Positions 8,757 to 16,702 of a DNA stretch of 44,861 nucleotides are shown here, piece by piece. Source of the stretch: Actinoplanes sp. NBRC 103695 (GTDB taxonomy: Bacteria; Actinomycetota; Actinomycetes; Mycobacteriales; Micromonosporaceae); NCBI RefSeq assembly GCF_030269485.1, contig NZ_BSTL01000049.1:1-44861 (forward strand), written 5' to 3'. The position numbers and the translations under genes were made by a program. The notes beneath the pieces are model-generated. The model made no database searches. It had not been told where the DNA came from and saw only the letters and a program-made list of their open reading frames with translations. The first letter of the stretch is position 1. Every line of letters begins with the position of its first letter.

Positions 8757-8891
8757 CTAGCAGTCGCTGCCCTGCACGGTGTCGCAGCCGTCGTCGGTGT
8801 TGGCCAGCAGCGCGGCGGTGACCGGCCCTTCCGTGACGATCTCGACGTCGAGCTCGAACGGGTCGCCGTCGATGGCGATGAGGTGGTCCAT
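8757..8891 (-). CDS. fxlA: FxLD-family lanthipeptide precursor (44 aa)
   Basis: An ATG at 8891 with a strong GGAGG four nt upstream opens a 44-codon gene. The leader holds the FELD motif at residues 12-15 followed by VEIVTEGP, which defines the FxLD family. The C-terminal part carries the modifiable residues: Thr25, Thr32, Cys36, Thr38, Ser42 and Cys44, with Asp33, Asp34-Gly35, Asp37 and Asp43. Dehydrated Thr32 with Cys36 would form a ring enclosing Asp34-Gly35, the preferred type of site for a PIMT-like methyltransferase. The peptide contains no Lys or Arg and is very acidic. It is first in the gene order precursor-lanB-lanC-fxlM. Cleavage site and ring pattern are not visible from sequence. 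Confidence 0.9.
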   Translation of the reverse strand: MDHLIAIDGDPFELDVEIVTEGPVTAALLANTDDGCDTVQGSDC

Positions 8892-9028
8892 GGTTCCTCC
8901 AAAGTGGGGATGTTCGGCGGGCAGGTAGCCCCCGCAGCTACCAGCACAAGGCGAGAAATACAGGGCAGAAAGGGTCGGCGGGTGGGGAGGATCTCGGTTG
9001 GCACGTGACCCACCGGATCGCTGCTCTC
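8892..9028 (-). promoter_or_regulatory. presumed promoter/leader region of the lanthipeptide operon
   Basis: This 137-bp gap separates the stop of the EEP-fold gene from the precursor start. It includes an inverted repeat (GGTAGC/GCTACC around 8923-8943) and the precursor ribosome site GGAGG. I cannot assign -35/-10 boxes with confidence. It is the only space upstream for an operon promoter. Confidence 0.4.
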
Positions 9029-9937
9029 TCACATGTCGAAAGCCGCGGTGACGAGGTTGTGGTCGCTGTTTCGTTTCTGGGGGTCGTCTGGTGGTAGGTG
9101 CACGCGGTAGGTGCCGGGCACGTAGCGCGGGGCGAGGGAGGTGTTGGCGAGGAGCCAGTCCTTGATGATGGCGCCGTTGGGCACGACGTCGCGGTTCACG
9201 GTCGGGGCGTACGCCAGCTCGGGTGGAGTGCCGGTGGCGTGGGCTAGCTCGCAGACGGCGTCGAATCCCATGTCGTCGTGCCGCTCGCCGCAGTGTTCGT
9301 CGTGGGCGCCGATGAGGTAGTCCAGTGCCCGGGTGTCGGCGATGACGTCGTCGCCGACGTCGATGCCTTCGTGGTGGCGGCATTGCGGTTCGGCGTCGTG
9401 CCAGTTGCGTTGTGGCAGATGCGGTCCGGAAGCAGAAGTGTTGAGGTCGCCGTACACCAGGACGGGGTTCGCGTGTCGTCCATACCGGCCCACCTGCTTG
9501 GCCTCGAACAGGCGCCGGTCACCGCAGGTCGAGTCCCAGTGCTGGGCGATGACGCCGAGCCGGGTGCCGGTGGCGTTGACGGTGAACCAGCCGATGTTGC
9601 GCCAATCGTCGAAGACGCCCTCCGCACCGTGCCCCACCCACGACTGCACGGTCAGGGCTTCCGGGTTGTAGAAGACGGCCGGCGCGATCGGCCCTCGATC
9701 CAGGTGCCCGAGCAGCCCCACGTACCGAACGCCGAGCGTCTCGGACAGAGCCGCGGCAGCGCCGTACAGTCCCTCCCCACCGAGGTCGGCGTAGCCGCGC
9801 CCTTCACATTGGACGATGACCGCCGGTGCGGTGGTGAGGTGGGCGAACGCGGCGGAGAGTTTGCCGAACTCGTGTCGGCGGCTGGTCTTGTTGAACCCGC
9901 CGGACTCGTAGTTGAACAGCGCCGTTTCCAAGATCAT
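9029..9937 (-). CDS. endonuclease/exonuclease/phosphatase-fold protein
   Basis: A 302-residue protein with the signatures of the EEP (DNase I-like) superfamily in order: LFNYESGG near the N terminus, the metal-binding Glu in QCEGRGY, APAVFYNPE, the VYGDLNTS core motif, and the C-terminal SDHNLVTAAF with the catalytic Asp-His. The family cleaves phosphodiesters in nucleic acids, phosphoinositides or other substrates; the substrate here is unknown. No signal peptide is seen, so a cytoplasmic location is likely. Its ATG overlaps the stop of the upstream regulator gene (ATGA), the last link of a four-gene chain. Confidence 0.85.
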   Translation of the reverse strand: MILETALFNYESGGFNKTSRRHEFGKLSAAFAHLTTAPAVIVQCEGRGYADLGGEGLYGAAAALSETLGVRYVGLLGHLDRGPIAPAVFYNPEALTVQSWVGHGAEGVFDDWRNIGWFTVNATGTRLGVIAQHWDSTCGDRRLFEAKQVGRYGRHANPVLVYGDLNTSASGPHLPQRNWHDAEPQCRHHEGIDVGDDVIADTRALDYLIGAHDEHCGERHDDMGFDAVCELAHATGTPPELAYAPTVNRDVVPNGAIIKDWLLANTSLAPRYVPGTYRVHLPPDDPQKRNSDHNLVTAAFDM

Positions 9938-11283
9938 GAATTGCCCCCTCCGGTCCGGATGGTGGTGCCGTTCGTCGGCGTGGTCGTAGCGATCCCCCCG
10001 GCAGGTCGGGGCCGGTCGCCAGTTGTCGGTGCAGCGGTGTGAACGCTCGCGCGGACCAAGATCGGACCAGCCCGCCGATGGGGGCGCTGATCGGTCGGCA
10101 TGTCCTCCGTAAGCACGGCGGTGTGGACCGTTGGGATAGGGATCGGCACGCCGCGCATCGGATTGGTCGCGTGCACGATGCGCCGGACGAGTTGCTCGGT
10201 GTACTCGCCCGTCTGGCAGGGCGGGTTGATTACGACGGGCGAATCACCACCTACCGGCGCCGGCGGTGCCTCGCGCCCGCGCCCATCGCTCTCGTCGATC
10301 ATCGCGAGCAGTTCCCCGGCCGCGCCGAGCGCCGTGTCCAGCCGCGCAACCTTGTCCCGGTTGGGGGCGGCAACCCGGCCCCCGTGCTCCAGTTCGAAGA
10401 CGTAGGTGCGTGATACCCGAGCTGCCAGCCCTAGCGCGGCACGTGTCCACCCGAGGCCAGCACGCAGTTCGCGCACCCGGGCACCCAGCGCCGCCCCGAC
10501 ACCGGTGCCCCGCGCCTGCTCCAGCCGCTGTTTCACCTGCGCCGCGTACGCCCGCCGACATTCATCGCACGCATACTCCCCGTGCCGGATGTGGCGTTGG
10601 TATGTCGATGGTGTCCCGCACGGCTTCAACCGTTCCTCGGGCAGCCGGCTACGTTGCATGCGCCACTTCCGGGTTGGGCTCTCGTGCTCGTGCCACAGCG
10701 CAAGGAACCGGTCGCGTGCCCGTTTCACCCGCCCGGTCATCACACCGACGGTCAGTCCCAACGCCCGTGCCGCGCTCGGAATCGAGTACTCATGCGCAGC
10801 TAACGCAACCAACACCTCCCGGTCCTGGTCGGCAAGCGCGGACAGGATTTGCCGCAGCGCCAGCGCGTCAACGATCCGCTCTTCCGGGGACCGGGTGACG
10901 CTGGCGGACTGCCACCAGTACGTCTCGAACCCCACCGTGGCACGCACGCCGCCCTCATCGGCGGTAGTCCATCCCCACGAGCGCAGGTCATCACGCTGCT
11001 CCCGGCGCACCCCGTTGCTGCCAACACCGATGAGCAGTTCGTCGCTCGGCGGTTCCCCACAGGTGTAGAGGTACTCCGCCACGACCACCCACGCGGTGGC
11101 ATAGCGGTTCTCGAATCCAGCACCGCTGTGGCCCAGGCTCGTGCCGGTCCGCGCCGCGCAGATCCGCGCAATCCGGTGCAGCCCGTCAACGGTCTTCCCA
11201 TATCGCAGCACAGTCACACGGCCCCCCCCAGGGGCGTCGACGCCTGCCGCTACGTGGCCGATGTCCTTGGTCGCGTTGTTCAT
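9934..11283 (-). CDS. composite regulator: sigma-70 region-4-like HTH, CxxC segment, XRE HTH
   Basis: A 449-residue protein. At about residues 140-200 (LRQILSALADQDREVLVALAAHEYSIPSAARALG) it resembles sigma region 4, with a typical helix-turn-helix. A segment at about 225-260 has PCGTPSTYQRHIRHGEYACDEC-type spacing, suggesting zinc binding. An XRE-type HTH follows (LGARVRELRAGLGWTRAALG, then YVFELEHG). The last 100 residues are Pro-rich and look disordered. The ATG at 11283 overlaps the methyltransferase stop (ATGA); the open frame upstream is a shadow. A transcriptional role is likely, but with no region 2 it is unlikely to be a classical sigma factor. Confidence 0.75.
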   Translation of the reverse strand: MNNATKDIGHVAAGVDAPGGGRVTVLRYGKTVDGLHRIARICAARTGTSLGHSGAGFENRYATAWVVVAEYLYTCGEPPSDELLIGVGSNGVRREQRDDLRSWGWTTADEGGVRATVGFETYWWQSASVTRSPEERIVDALALRQILSALADQDREVLVALAAHEYSIPSAARALGLTVGVMTGRVKRARDRFLALWHEHESPTRKWRMQRSRLPEERLKPCGTPSTYQRHIRHGEYACDECRRAYAAQVKQRLEQARGTGVGAALGARVRELRAGLGWTRAALGLAARVSRTYVFELEHGGRVAAPNRDKVARLDTALGAAGELLAMIDESDGRGREAPPAPVGGDSPVVINPPCQTGEYTEQLVRRIVHATNPMRGVPIPIPTVHTAVLTEDMPTDQRPHRRAGPILVRASVHTAAPTTGDRPRPAGGIATTTPTNGTTIRTGGGNS

Positions 11284-12098
11284 GGCTTCCGCGCCATCCC
11301 GCAGAACACGTCCACCTCGGCCGGGGCCGGAGCGTCCGCAGGTACGTCCGGCCGCCACTGGCTGCTGGAGACCACGCCAGGCTCGACGAGTTGAAGGCCC
11401 TGGAAGTAGCCGGCGATCTCGTCGGGATGGCGGGAGATGTACGGGATGCCGGCCTCGATCGAGGCGCGGGTGGCGTGGTTGCGTGCCACGGGGTTGATGA
11501 CGTTGGTGCCGTCGTTGACCACCAGGTAGCTACCCGGGGGCAGGGCCGACACCAGCCGGTCGACGATGGTGCGGGCCTGGCGGTAGTCCACGACGTTGCC
11601 CAGGATCCCGAGCATCATCAGCGCGACCGGCTCGGCGAAGTCCAGGACCTTCTGCGCCCCGCCCACGATGGCGTCCGGATCGTGTACGTCGGCGTCAAGG
11701 TAGTCGGTGGAACCTTCCGGCGAACTGTTCAGCAACGCCCGTGCATGCACCAACACCAGCGGGTCGTTGTCGACGTAGACGATCCGCGCCCATGGGTTGA
11801 TCCGCTGGGCGACTTCATGAGTGTTGTCAGCGGTCGGCAGGCCCGTGCCAACGTCCAGGAACTGCTTGATCCCCACGTCTGCCGCCAGATACCGCACGGC
11901 TCGGGTGAGGAACTGCCGCGACTGCCTCGCAATGTCGATGATGTCGGGGAACATCTGCTTGATCTGGTCACCGAGGTCCCGGTCGGCGGCGTAGTTGTCC
12001 TTGCCGCCGAGCCAGTAGATCCACACCCGAGCCGAATGCGGCTTCGACACACCGAGCTGCACAGGGGTCCGCTCGCCGCCCGGCGAGTCGACAGTCAT
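11280..12098 (-). CDS. SAM-dependent methyltransferase, DUF574 type
   Basis: 272 residues matching the actinomycete DUF574 (Methyltransf_19) family. The N-terminal signature is HSARVWIYWLGGKDNYAADR. The SAM motif is FLDVGTGLPT, followed by the acidic residues of YVDNDPLVLVHARALL, and DGTNV lies in the C-terminal half. The substrate is unknown for this family. It overlaps its neighbours on both sides at ATGA junctions, making it the second gene of a coupled four-gene chain. Such genes often neighbour HTH regulators in actinomycetes. Confidence 0.9.
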   Translation of the reverse strand: MTVDSPGGERTPVQLGVSKPHSARVWIYWLGGKDNYAADRDLGDQIKQMFPDIIDIARQSRQFLTRAVRYLAADVGIKQFLDVGTGLPTADNTHEVAQRINPWARIVYVDNDPLVLVHARALLNSSPEGSTDYLDADVHDPDAIVGGAQKVLDFAEPVALMMLGILGNVVDYRQARTIVDRLVSALPPGSYLVVNDGTNVINPVARNHATRASIEAGIPYISRHPDEIAGYFQGLQLVEPGVVSSSQWRPDVPADAPAPAEVDVFCGMARKP

Positions 12099-12298
12099 GA
12101 CGCGCCCCCGTCAGGCCCGGCCGTCGTGGGGGTGCGCCGCCGCAGTGCGGGGGGCTGAGACAGCGGCACACCCCCGGACGCCACCAGGACCGCCGCGTAG
12201 GCCGAGACCGCTTCCTGGGCAAGCCGCGCACGTTCTGGTTCTGACATTGGGGTGTAAGACCGCCGTTTGACCTTCGTGGCCGCGTGAGGACCGGTCAC
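12095..12298 (-). CDS. small protein of unknown function (67 aa)
   Basis: A 67-codon gene with a GTG start at 12298 preceded by GGGAGGG at about 8 nt. Its stop overlaps the methyltransferase start (ATGA). The N terminus is basic, residues about 18-42 look helical (EPERARLAQEAVSAYAAVLVA), and the tail is Pro/Thr-rich. No family is recognised. The good ribosome site and the overlap argue that it is translated and heads the chain of four genes. Confidence 0.6.
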   Translation of the reverse strand: MTGPHAATKVKRRSYTPMSEPERARLAQEAVSAYAAVLVASGGVPLSQPPALRRRTPTTAGPDGGAS

Positions 12299-12500
12299 CG
12301 CGCAACCCTCCCGCGATCGGCGCGACGCTGTTCGACGCGCAGGGTGATCTCAGCCGGTCTGCTGCGGCGCGACAGGACGGACCGGGATTGCAGACGTGGG
12401 AAAGGAACGCGACGACCGAACATAACCATGGAGACGAAACCGTTCCTGGAGAACTTGAAAAGGGGAGACGGGGAGACGGTGGGCGTGTGTTGGCTTGTTC

Positions 12501-12554
12501 GGACCGGTCCCGGAAATCGCCCTCGCGGGCTCGGGTTGTCACCGGGACCGGTCC
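12501..12554 (-). terminator. 13-bp inverted repeat after the serine protease gene
   Basis: GGACCGGTCCCGG (12501-12513) pairs perfectly with 12542-12554 around a 28-nt loop. Each arm contains the 10-bp palindrome GGACCGGTCC. It begins 9 nt after the protease stop on the minus strand, so a terminator role is most likely. The self-palindromic arms would also suit a dimeric DNA-binding protein. The rest of 12299-12500 holds no credible gene. Confidence 0.55.
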
Positions 12555-12563
12555 ACGGGGGTG

Positions 12564-13526
12564 TCAGCTATCGGTGAGCTGGCTCAGGAAGGGCAACTTC
12601 GCCCGTACGAGACGCCGTTGGTCCGGCGTCTGCTTACCGCCGGTGGTGCGTTCGGGGGTGCATGCGGCGGCTGCGGTGGTGACGCCCTTGGGGGTGCAGG
12701 CGGCGGCCTTGGCCAGCCAGGTGCGGTAGTAGGCGAGGCTGGTCGCGATGATCGGTTTGCCGCACGGGTCGGCCGAGTCGGTCTCCCGCGAGACCAGGCC
12801 CTGCCACACCCACCGCCGGTTAGCACCGACCGTCCGGCCCGGGGCCCGGGTGAGTACCGGGCTGCCGGAGTCGCCGAAGCACGGACCGGTAGAGACGCAC
12901 AGGTCGCCCTTGCTCATCACGCCGACTTCGGTGTCGCAGGACGCCGCCGGGAGCTGGGTGATGTCGCGCTGGCGCAGCATCGTCGGTAGCGGGTCCGGGT
13001 TATCGGCCGGCGGCGGGTACTCGGTCAGGCCCCAGCCGATGGCCCGCAGCGAGGTGCCCGGCTTCGACGCGGCAGCCGGGGGCAGCTGCATCGTCGGTGC
13101 GTGGATGGGCTGGTCGAGGGTGACCAGGGCGATGTCGGCGACCGGCTTGCCGGTGTTGGGGTCGACCCACCGGAAGTTACGGTGAATCTTGCTGCGAGTG
13201 CCTCGGGCGGTCTGGCCTGCGCTGGTGCGATCGTTGGTGCCGGCCCGGACCATGATCCGTGACGGCTCCACCGCGACCGGGTCCGGGATCGCCAGGTTGT
13301 CCAACACGCAGTGCGCGTTGACGGCGACGTGCCACGCGTCGTACAGACCGGCGCCGCAGTGCAGGGTCCGGCCGATACTCGGGTAGTCCACGGTGAGGTG
13401 GAGCATGCCGTTGTAGCGGTGGGTGGCTTCCTGCCCGCCGACGATCGCGGCGGCTGGTGAGGCCGTCCCGGCGAGCACGGTGACGGCAGCCCCGAGGGCG
13501 ACTGCCGACCTTGAGAGGAGTTTCAT
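12564..13526 (-). CDS. secreted S1-family serine protease
   Basis: 320 residues. A Sec signal peptide of about 27 residues ends in AAA directly before IVGG, so signal peptidase cleavage alone would free the active N terminus without a propeptide. The catalytic triad is visible: His in VNAHCV, Asp in DIALVTL, Ser in CFGDSGSP. The residue six before the Ser is Gly rather than the Asp of trypsin, so cleavage after Lys/Arg should not be assumed. The C-terminal 45 residues are an Ala/Thr-rich basic extension beyond the usual fold. The ribosome site is weak. Hairpins flank it on both sides, so it is probably expressed alone. Confidence 0.9.
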   Translation of the reverse strand: MKLLSRSAVALGAAVTVLAGTASPAAAIVGGQEATHRYNGMLHLTVDYPSIGRTLHCGAGLYDAWHVAVNAHCVLDNLAIPDPVAVEPSRIMVRAGTNDRTSAGQTARGTRSKIHRNFRWVDPNTGKPVADIALVTLDQPIHAPTMQLPPAAASKPGTSLRAIGWGLTEYPPPADNPDPLPTMLRQRDITQLPAASCDTEVGVMSKGDLCVSTGPCFGDSGSPVLTRAPGRTVGANRRWVWQGLVSRETDSADPCGKPIIATSLAYYRTWLAKAAACTPKGVTTAAAACTPERTTGGKQTPDQRRLVRAKLPFLSQLTDS

Positions 13527-13546
13527 CGATTCCGTTTCTTGGTTGG

Positions 13547-13568
13547 CCCGGCACTCCGATGTGCCGGG
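13547..13568 (-). terminator. 8-bp hairpin between acetyltransferase and protease genes
   Basis: CCCGGCAC (13547-13554) and GTGCCGGG (13561-13568) form a perfect stem with a 6-nt loop. It lies 42 nt after the GNAT stop and 20 nt before the protease ATG. It could end the upstream transcript or form part of the protease leader. Confidence 0.5.
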
Positions 13569-13610
13569 TGGTCTTGAGAGGGATTCAGGGGGCCACGTCA
13601 GCGCAGGCCG

Positions 13611-14342
13611 CTACGGCTGCCGCGGCCCCCTGCCGTGGGTCGAGCAGGACTTCGCTGGAGGGTGCTCAACCCACTGCGACAGCGCCCTAGCGGGGACTCG
13701 CGCTGCCGAGACAGACGTGCCGCGGACCCCGGCGTCTACCTCGGGCCGCCACATCGGGAACAGTTCGGGGCCACCGGCCGCGATCCGGAACGATGGCCGG
13801 GGCCGGTAGCCGTGCCGGTCATAGAGCGCGGTCGGCCCGGCACCGGTGGACTCCAGGTAACAGGGCAGGCCAAGCCGGTCGGCGTACTCGTGGAGATCAT
13901 CCAGTAGCAGCGACCCGCGTCCGCGGCGCTGCACGTCCGGGTTCACGGCAAGGAACTGCACGTAGCACTGCTCGACGTCGTCTGGATGATGCGCCTCGAT
14001 CGCGGCGTCAAGCGCACGGAAGCCTTCGGCATAACCGCCGAAGATCCGGCTCAATCGTCGGTCGTACTCTGGGATCTCCGGTATCACCTGGCCGCCGCCG
14101 CGCAGATAGGACACCGCGACCGCCTTGCCGTCGCTGGTGATGTGAACCCACCCGTGTTCCAGGGCGTGCCGGACGAGCATCCCGAAGTACGGCTGGTACA
14201 TACGCCGGCGATCCCGCTTGTTCGGGACCAGCCACGGCCCGAGGTCTCCGTTGACGAACGCTGCGACCAGCACAGCGGTCACCTGGGTCGCGTCCTGGGT
14301 GGTCGCCCGGCGCACCTCGATCAGCCGATCGTGTCGAGTCAT
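13611..14342 (-). CDS. GNAT-family N-acetyltransferase
   Basis: 243 residues. The acetyl-CoA-binding core is seen in QFLAVNPDVQRRGRGSLLLDDL (motif A, Q/R-x-x-G-x-G), followed by the motif B region LPCYLESTG and LYDRHGYRP. The substrate is unknown. The typical fold ends near LFPMWRP; about 45 further residues of low-complexity Arg/Pro/Ser text follow, possibly an extension gained by loss of the original stop. The start overlaps the end of the permease gene (ATGA), so the two are coupled and may act on the same imported amine or amino acid. Confidence 0.88.
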   Translation of the reverse strand: MTRHDRLIEVRRATTQDATQVTAVLVAAFVNGDLGPWLVPNKRDRRRMYQPYFGMLVRHALEHGWVHITSDGKAVAVSYLRGGGQVIPEIPEYDRRLSRIFGGYAEGFRALDAAIEAHHPDDVEQCYVQFLAVNPDVQRRGRGSLLLDDLHEYADRLGLPCYLESTGAGPTALYDRHGYRPRPSFRIAAGGPELFPMWRPEVDAGVRGTSVSAARVPARALSQWVEHPPAKSCSTHGRGPRQP

Positions 14343-15862
14343 CGCACGCCACCCGTGGTGCTGTGCCGGGCGGTGCTCTCCACCTCGGCGACGTTGCTGT
14401 GCGCGCCCAGGCCGATCCTGGCGTACACCTCAGGCTTGGCGGATCTGAGGATGAGCGCCCAGACCACCCCGGCGATGAATACGGCCGGGTAGACCCCGAG
14501 CAGCCACCACTGGGTGCCGGACGTGGGGTCGACGCCGAACAGGGCGGCCCCGTTGTCCACCGTCACGTAACACACCCCGGCGAGGGCGGCGAAGGCCAGC
14601 GCGGGTGCCACCCGGCCTTCCCACACACCCGCAGGGTTGTCGCGGCGGGAGAAGAAGGCGACCACCGCGCTGCTAGTGATGGTCATCAGGAGCAGGACGC
14701 CGATCCCGCCGAGCACGGTGAGCCAGAAGAATCCCTTGGTGAACGGGTCCCAGCCGGTCAGCACGAACGCGATGATCGCGAAGAAGGCGAGCACGGTTTG
14801 GGTGATGCTGCCGCCGACCGGGGCCTTGGACCGCTTCCCGACCCGGCCCAACAATGCGGGGAGCACACCTTCGCGGGCGAGGGCGAACACGATGCGGGCC
14901 TGGGTGTTCTGGAACGCCAGGATCGCGGCGAAGATGCTGGACAGCAGCAGGAACTGCCCGACCGTGATCACCGCCGGTGGCAGGTGGGGCGCGGCCAGGT
15001 TGAAGATCAGCTCCGATCCTTCGCCGGTGGCCCGATCGACGATCTGGTCCGGGCCGGCCGCCACGGACATCGCCCAGGCGCAGAAGGCGTAGAGGCCGCC
15101 GATCAGGGTGACGGCGATGAACGTCGCCCGCGCGACCGTCCTGCGCGGGTCCTTGGCCTCCTCACCGAACACGGCGGTGCCCTCGAACCCGACGAACCCG
15201 GCGATCGCCGTCGCCAAAGCGGCGCCCAGCCCGGTCGTCAGCAGGTTCGACGGCGACAACGTCGTCACCGACAGCCGCCCGCCCGACGGATGCCGCACCT
15301 GCACCACCGCCAGCACGACCGCCACGCAGATTTCGGCGACCAGCAGCACCGACAGCACCACCCCGAGCAGATCGATGCGGGTCACACCCAGCACGGCGGC
15401 GAGCGCCCACGCCGCATACGCCCAGATCCACCACGGCATCGTCAGGCCTACATGGGTAGTCATGAAATCCTCCGCGACCACCCCGAACCCACACAGCAGA
15501 CCGACCTGCATCAACGGCCCGTACGCAGCCAAAGCCGTCAACGCCCCGCCGACACCAGCCGGTTTGCCCAGGCCGCGGCTGATGTAGGTGTAAAACGCGC
15601 CCGCATTCACGATCCGCCGAGACATCGCCACATAACCGACCGCGAACAACCCCAAGATCACCGCAACCACCACATACGCGAGGGGGATACCGGTACTACC
15701 GGTCACCTGGAACCCCGCCGTCGCGCCACCAGCCACCACCGTCAGCGGGGCGGCAGCTGCCATCACGCTGAACACCAGCGCAGCGACACCCAGCCGAGAC
15801 TTCGCCAACGCAGCCGCGACACCGCCTCGGGAACTACTTCTGCGCGTACGCGCGTCGGGCAT
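14339..15862 (-). CDS. APC-superfamily amino acid/polyamine permease
   Basis: 507 residues with about 12 hydrophobic spans beginning at LGVAALVFSVMAAAAPLTVVAGG. The first span has the unwound-helix motif region of amino acid permeases, and the conserved GFEGTAVFGEEAKDPRRTV segment is present. It is an integral membrane transporter driven by a cation gradient or exchange; the substrate cannot be read from sequence. The ATG at 15862 follows GAGGAG at about 10 nt. It is translationally coupled to the acetyltransferase downstream. Confidence 0.92.
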   Translation of the reverse strand: MPDARTRRSSSRGGVAAALAKSRLGVAALVFSVMAAAAPLTVVAGGATAGFQVTGSTGIPLAYVVVAVILGLFAVGYVAMSRRIVNAGAFYTYISRGLGKPAGVGGALTALAAYGPLMQVGLLCGFGVVAEDFMTTHVGLTMPWWIWAYAAWALAAVLGVTRIDLLGVVLSVLLVAEICVAVVLAVVQVRHPSGGRLSVTTLSPSNLLTTGLGAALATAIAGFVGFEGTAVFGEEAKDPRRTVARATFIAVTLIGGLYAFCAWAMSVAAGPDQIVDRATGEGSELIFNLAAPHLPPAVITVGQFLLLSSIFAAILAFQNTQARIVFALAREGVLPALLGRVGKRSKAPVGGSITQTVLAFFAIIAFVLTGWDPFTKGFFWLTVLGGIGVLLLMTITSSAVVAFFSRRDNPAGVWEGRVAPALAFAALAGVCYVTVDNGAALFGVDPTSGTQWWLLGVYPAVFIAGVVWALILRSAKPEVYARIGLGAHSNVAEVESTARHSTTGGVR

Positions 15863-15940
15863 GGCTATGAACTCCTCAATGAGGGGGATAGGAAAGGAAG
15901 AGAGCTGAATCGGACACCGAACTACGGGACAGCCGCTGGA

Positions 15941-16702
15941 TCAGCCGATGACGACCCTGGTGCCGACGGCCGCCTCGGTCCGGCTGATCAAGTCCTGCAC
16001 ATCGGCCGGCACAAACCCGGCGACCTGGTAACGGATGTGCTGCTCAATGCCCGGGTCCCAGGTGTCGAGAACTTCGTGGTGCAGGCCCATCGCCACCATC
16101 AACCCGGCCAGCACCGCATCAAGCTTGTGCAGGTACTCGCCCCGACGGATGGTGTCCGCGATCCGACCCGCAGGCGCCCACGCCTCCCTCTTGTCCACCG
16201 GCACGAACCGGGTCGCCCGTGTCAGCCCCAACGTCCGCAGTCGACGAGGCCGCTCAACCCGGATACGGCCCGCCGCCGACAACCGGTCACCCACATCCGA
16301 TACCGCATCCAAAGCAAGCGCCGCGATCCACGTACTGACCGACCACGGCTGCTCCGCCCGCACCCGCGCCAACACGGCATTAGCAAGATCATCGGACGGG
16401 GCGGTCGTCTCCACCACCACCAACGTCCCGTACTCCGAGGTCAACCGCCCCGCGAGCATCAACTCCGCGAGCAACGCCCCGCCCAGCCCGAGGGCGACAA
16501 CATCCGGATGCACCTCAGGCTCGCCAAACGAGTCATGCGCAGCGAAGAACAACTGATCCGCCAACACCGGCCACACCCGCCGCCGACGATGCACACCAGG
16601 CTGCCGCGACACCCCAGCACCCACCGGCGGCCACGAACCCTGCTGCCACTCCGCCGCAGCCGGACCCACGGGCACGTCCCCACGACCGCTCTGCGAGTGC
16701 AT
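15941..16702 (-). CDS. GPP34 (GOLPH3-like) family protein
   Basis: 253 residues matching the GPP34 family, best seen in LADQLFFAAHDSF and VALGLGGALLAELMLAGRL. Eukaryotic members bind phosphatidylinositol 4-phosphate at the Golgi; in actinomycetes the function is unknown. The first 45 residues are a Gly/Pro-rich extension. The ATG at 16702 is chosen because it overlaps the stop of the small membrane gene (TGATG). A region of 78 bp with nothing recognisable separates it from the permease. Confidence 0.85.
   Translation of the reverse strand: MHSQSGRGDVPVGPAAAEWQQGSWPPVGAGVSRQPGVHRRRRVWPVLADQLFFAAHDSFGEPEVHPDVVALGLGGALLAELMLAGRLTSEYGTLVVVETTAPSDDLANAVLARVRAEQPWSVSTWIAALALDAVSDVGDRLSAAGRIRVERPRRLRTLGLTRATRFVPVDKREAWAPAGRIADTIRRGEYLHKLDAVLAGLMVAMGLHHEVLDTWDPGIEQHIRYQVAGFVPADVQDLISRTEAAVGTRVVIG

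Noticed and set aside
12284..12577. 97-codon plus-strand frame containing METKPFLENLKRG
   Set aside because: It runs through the protease terminator hairpin and has no family or ribosome site support.
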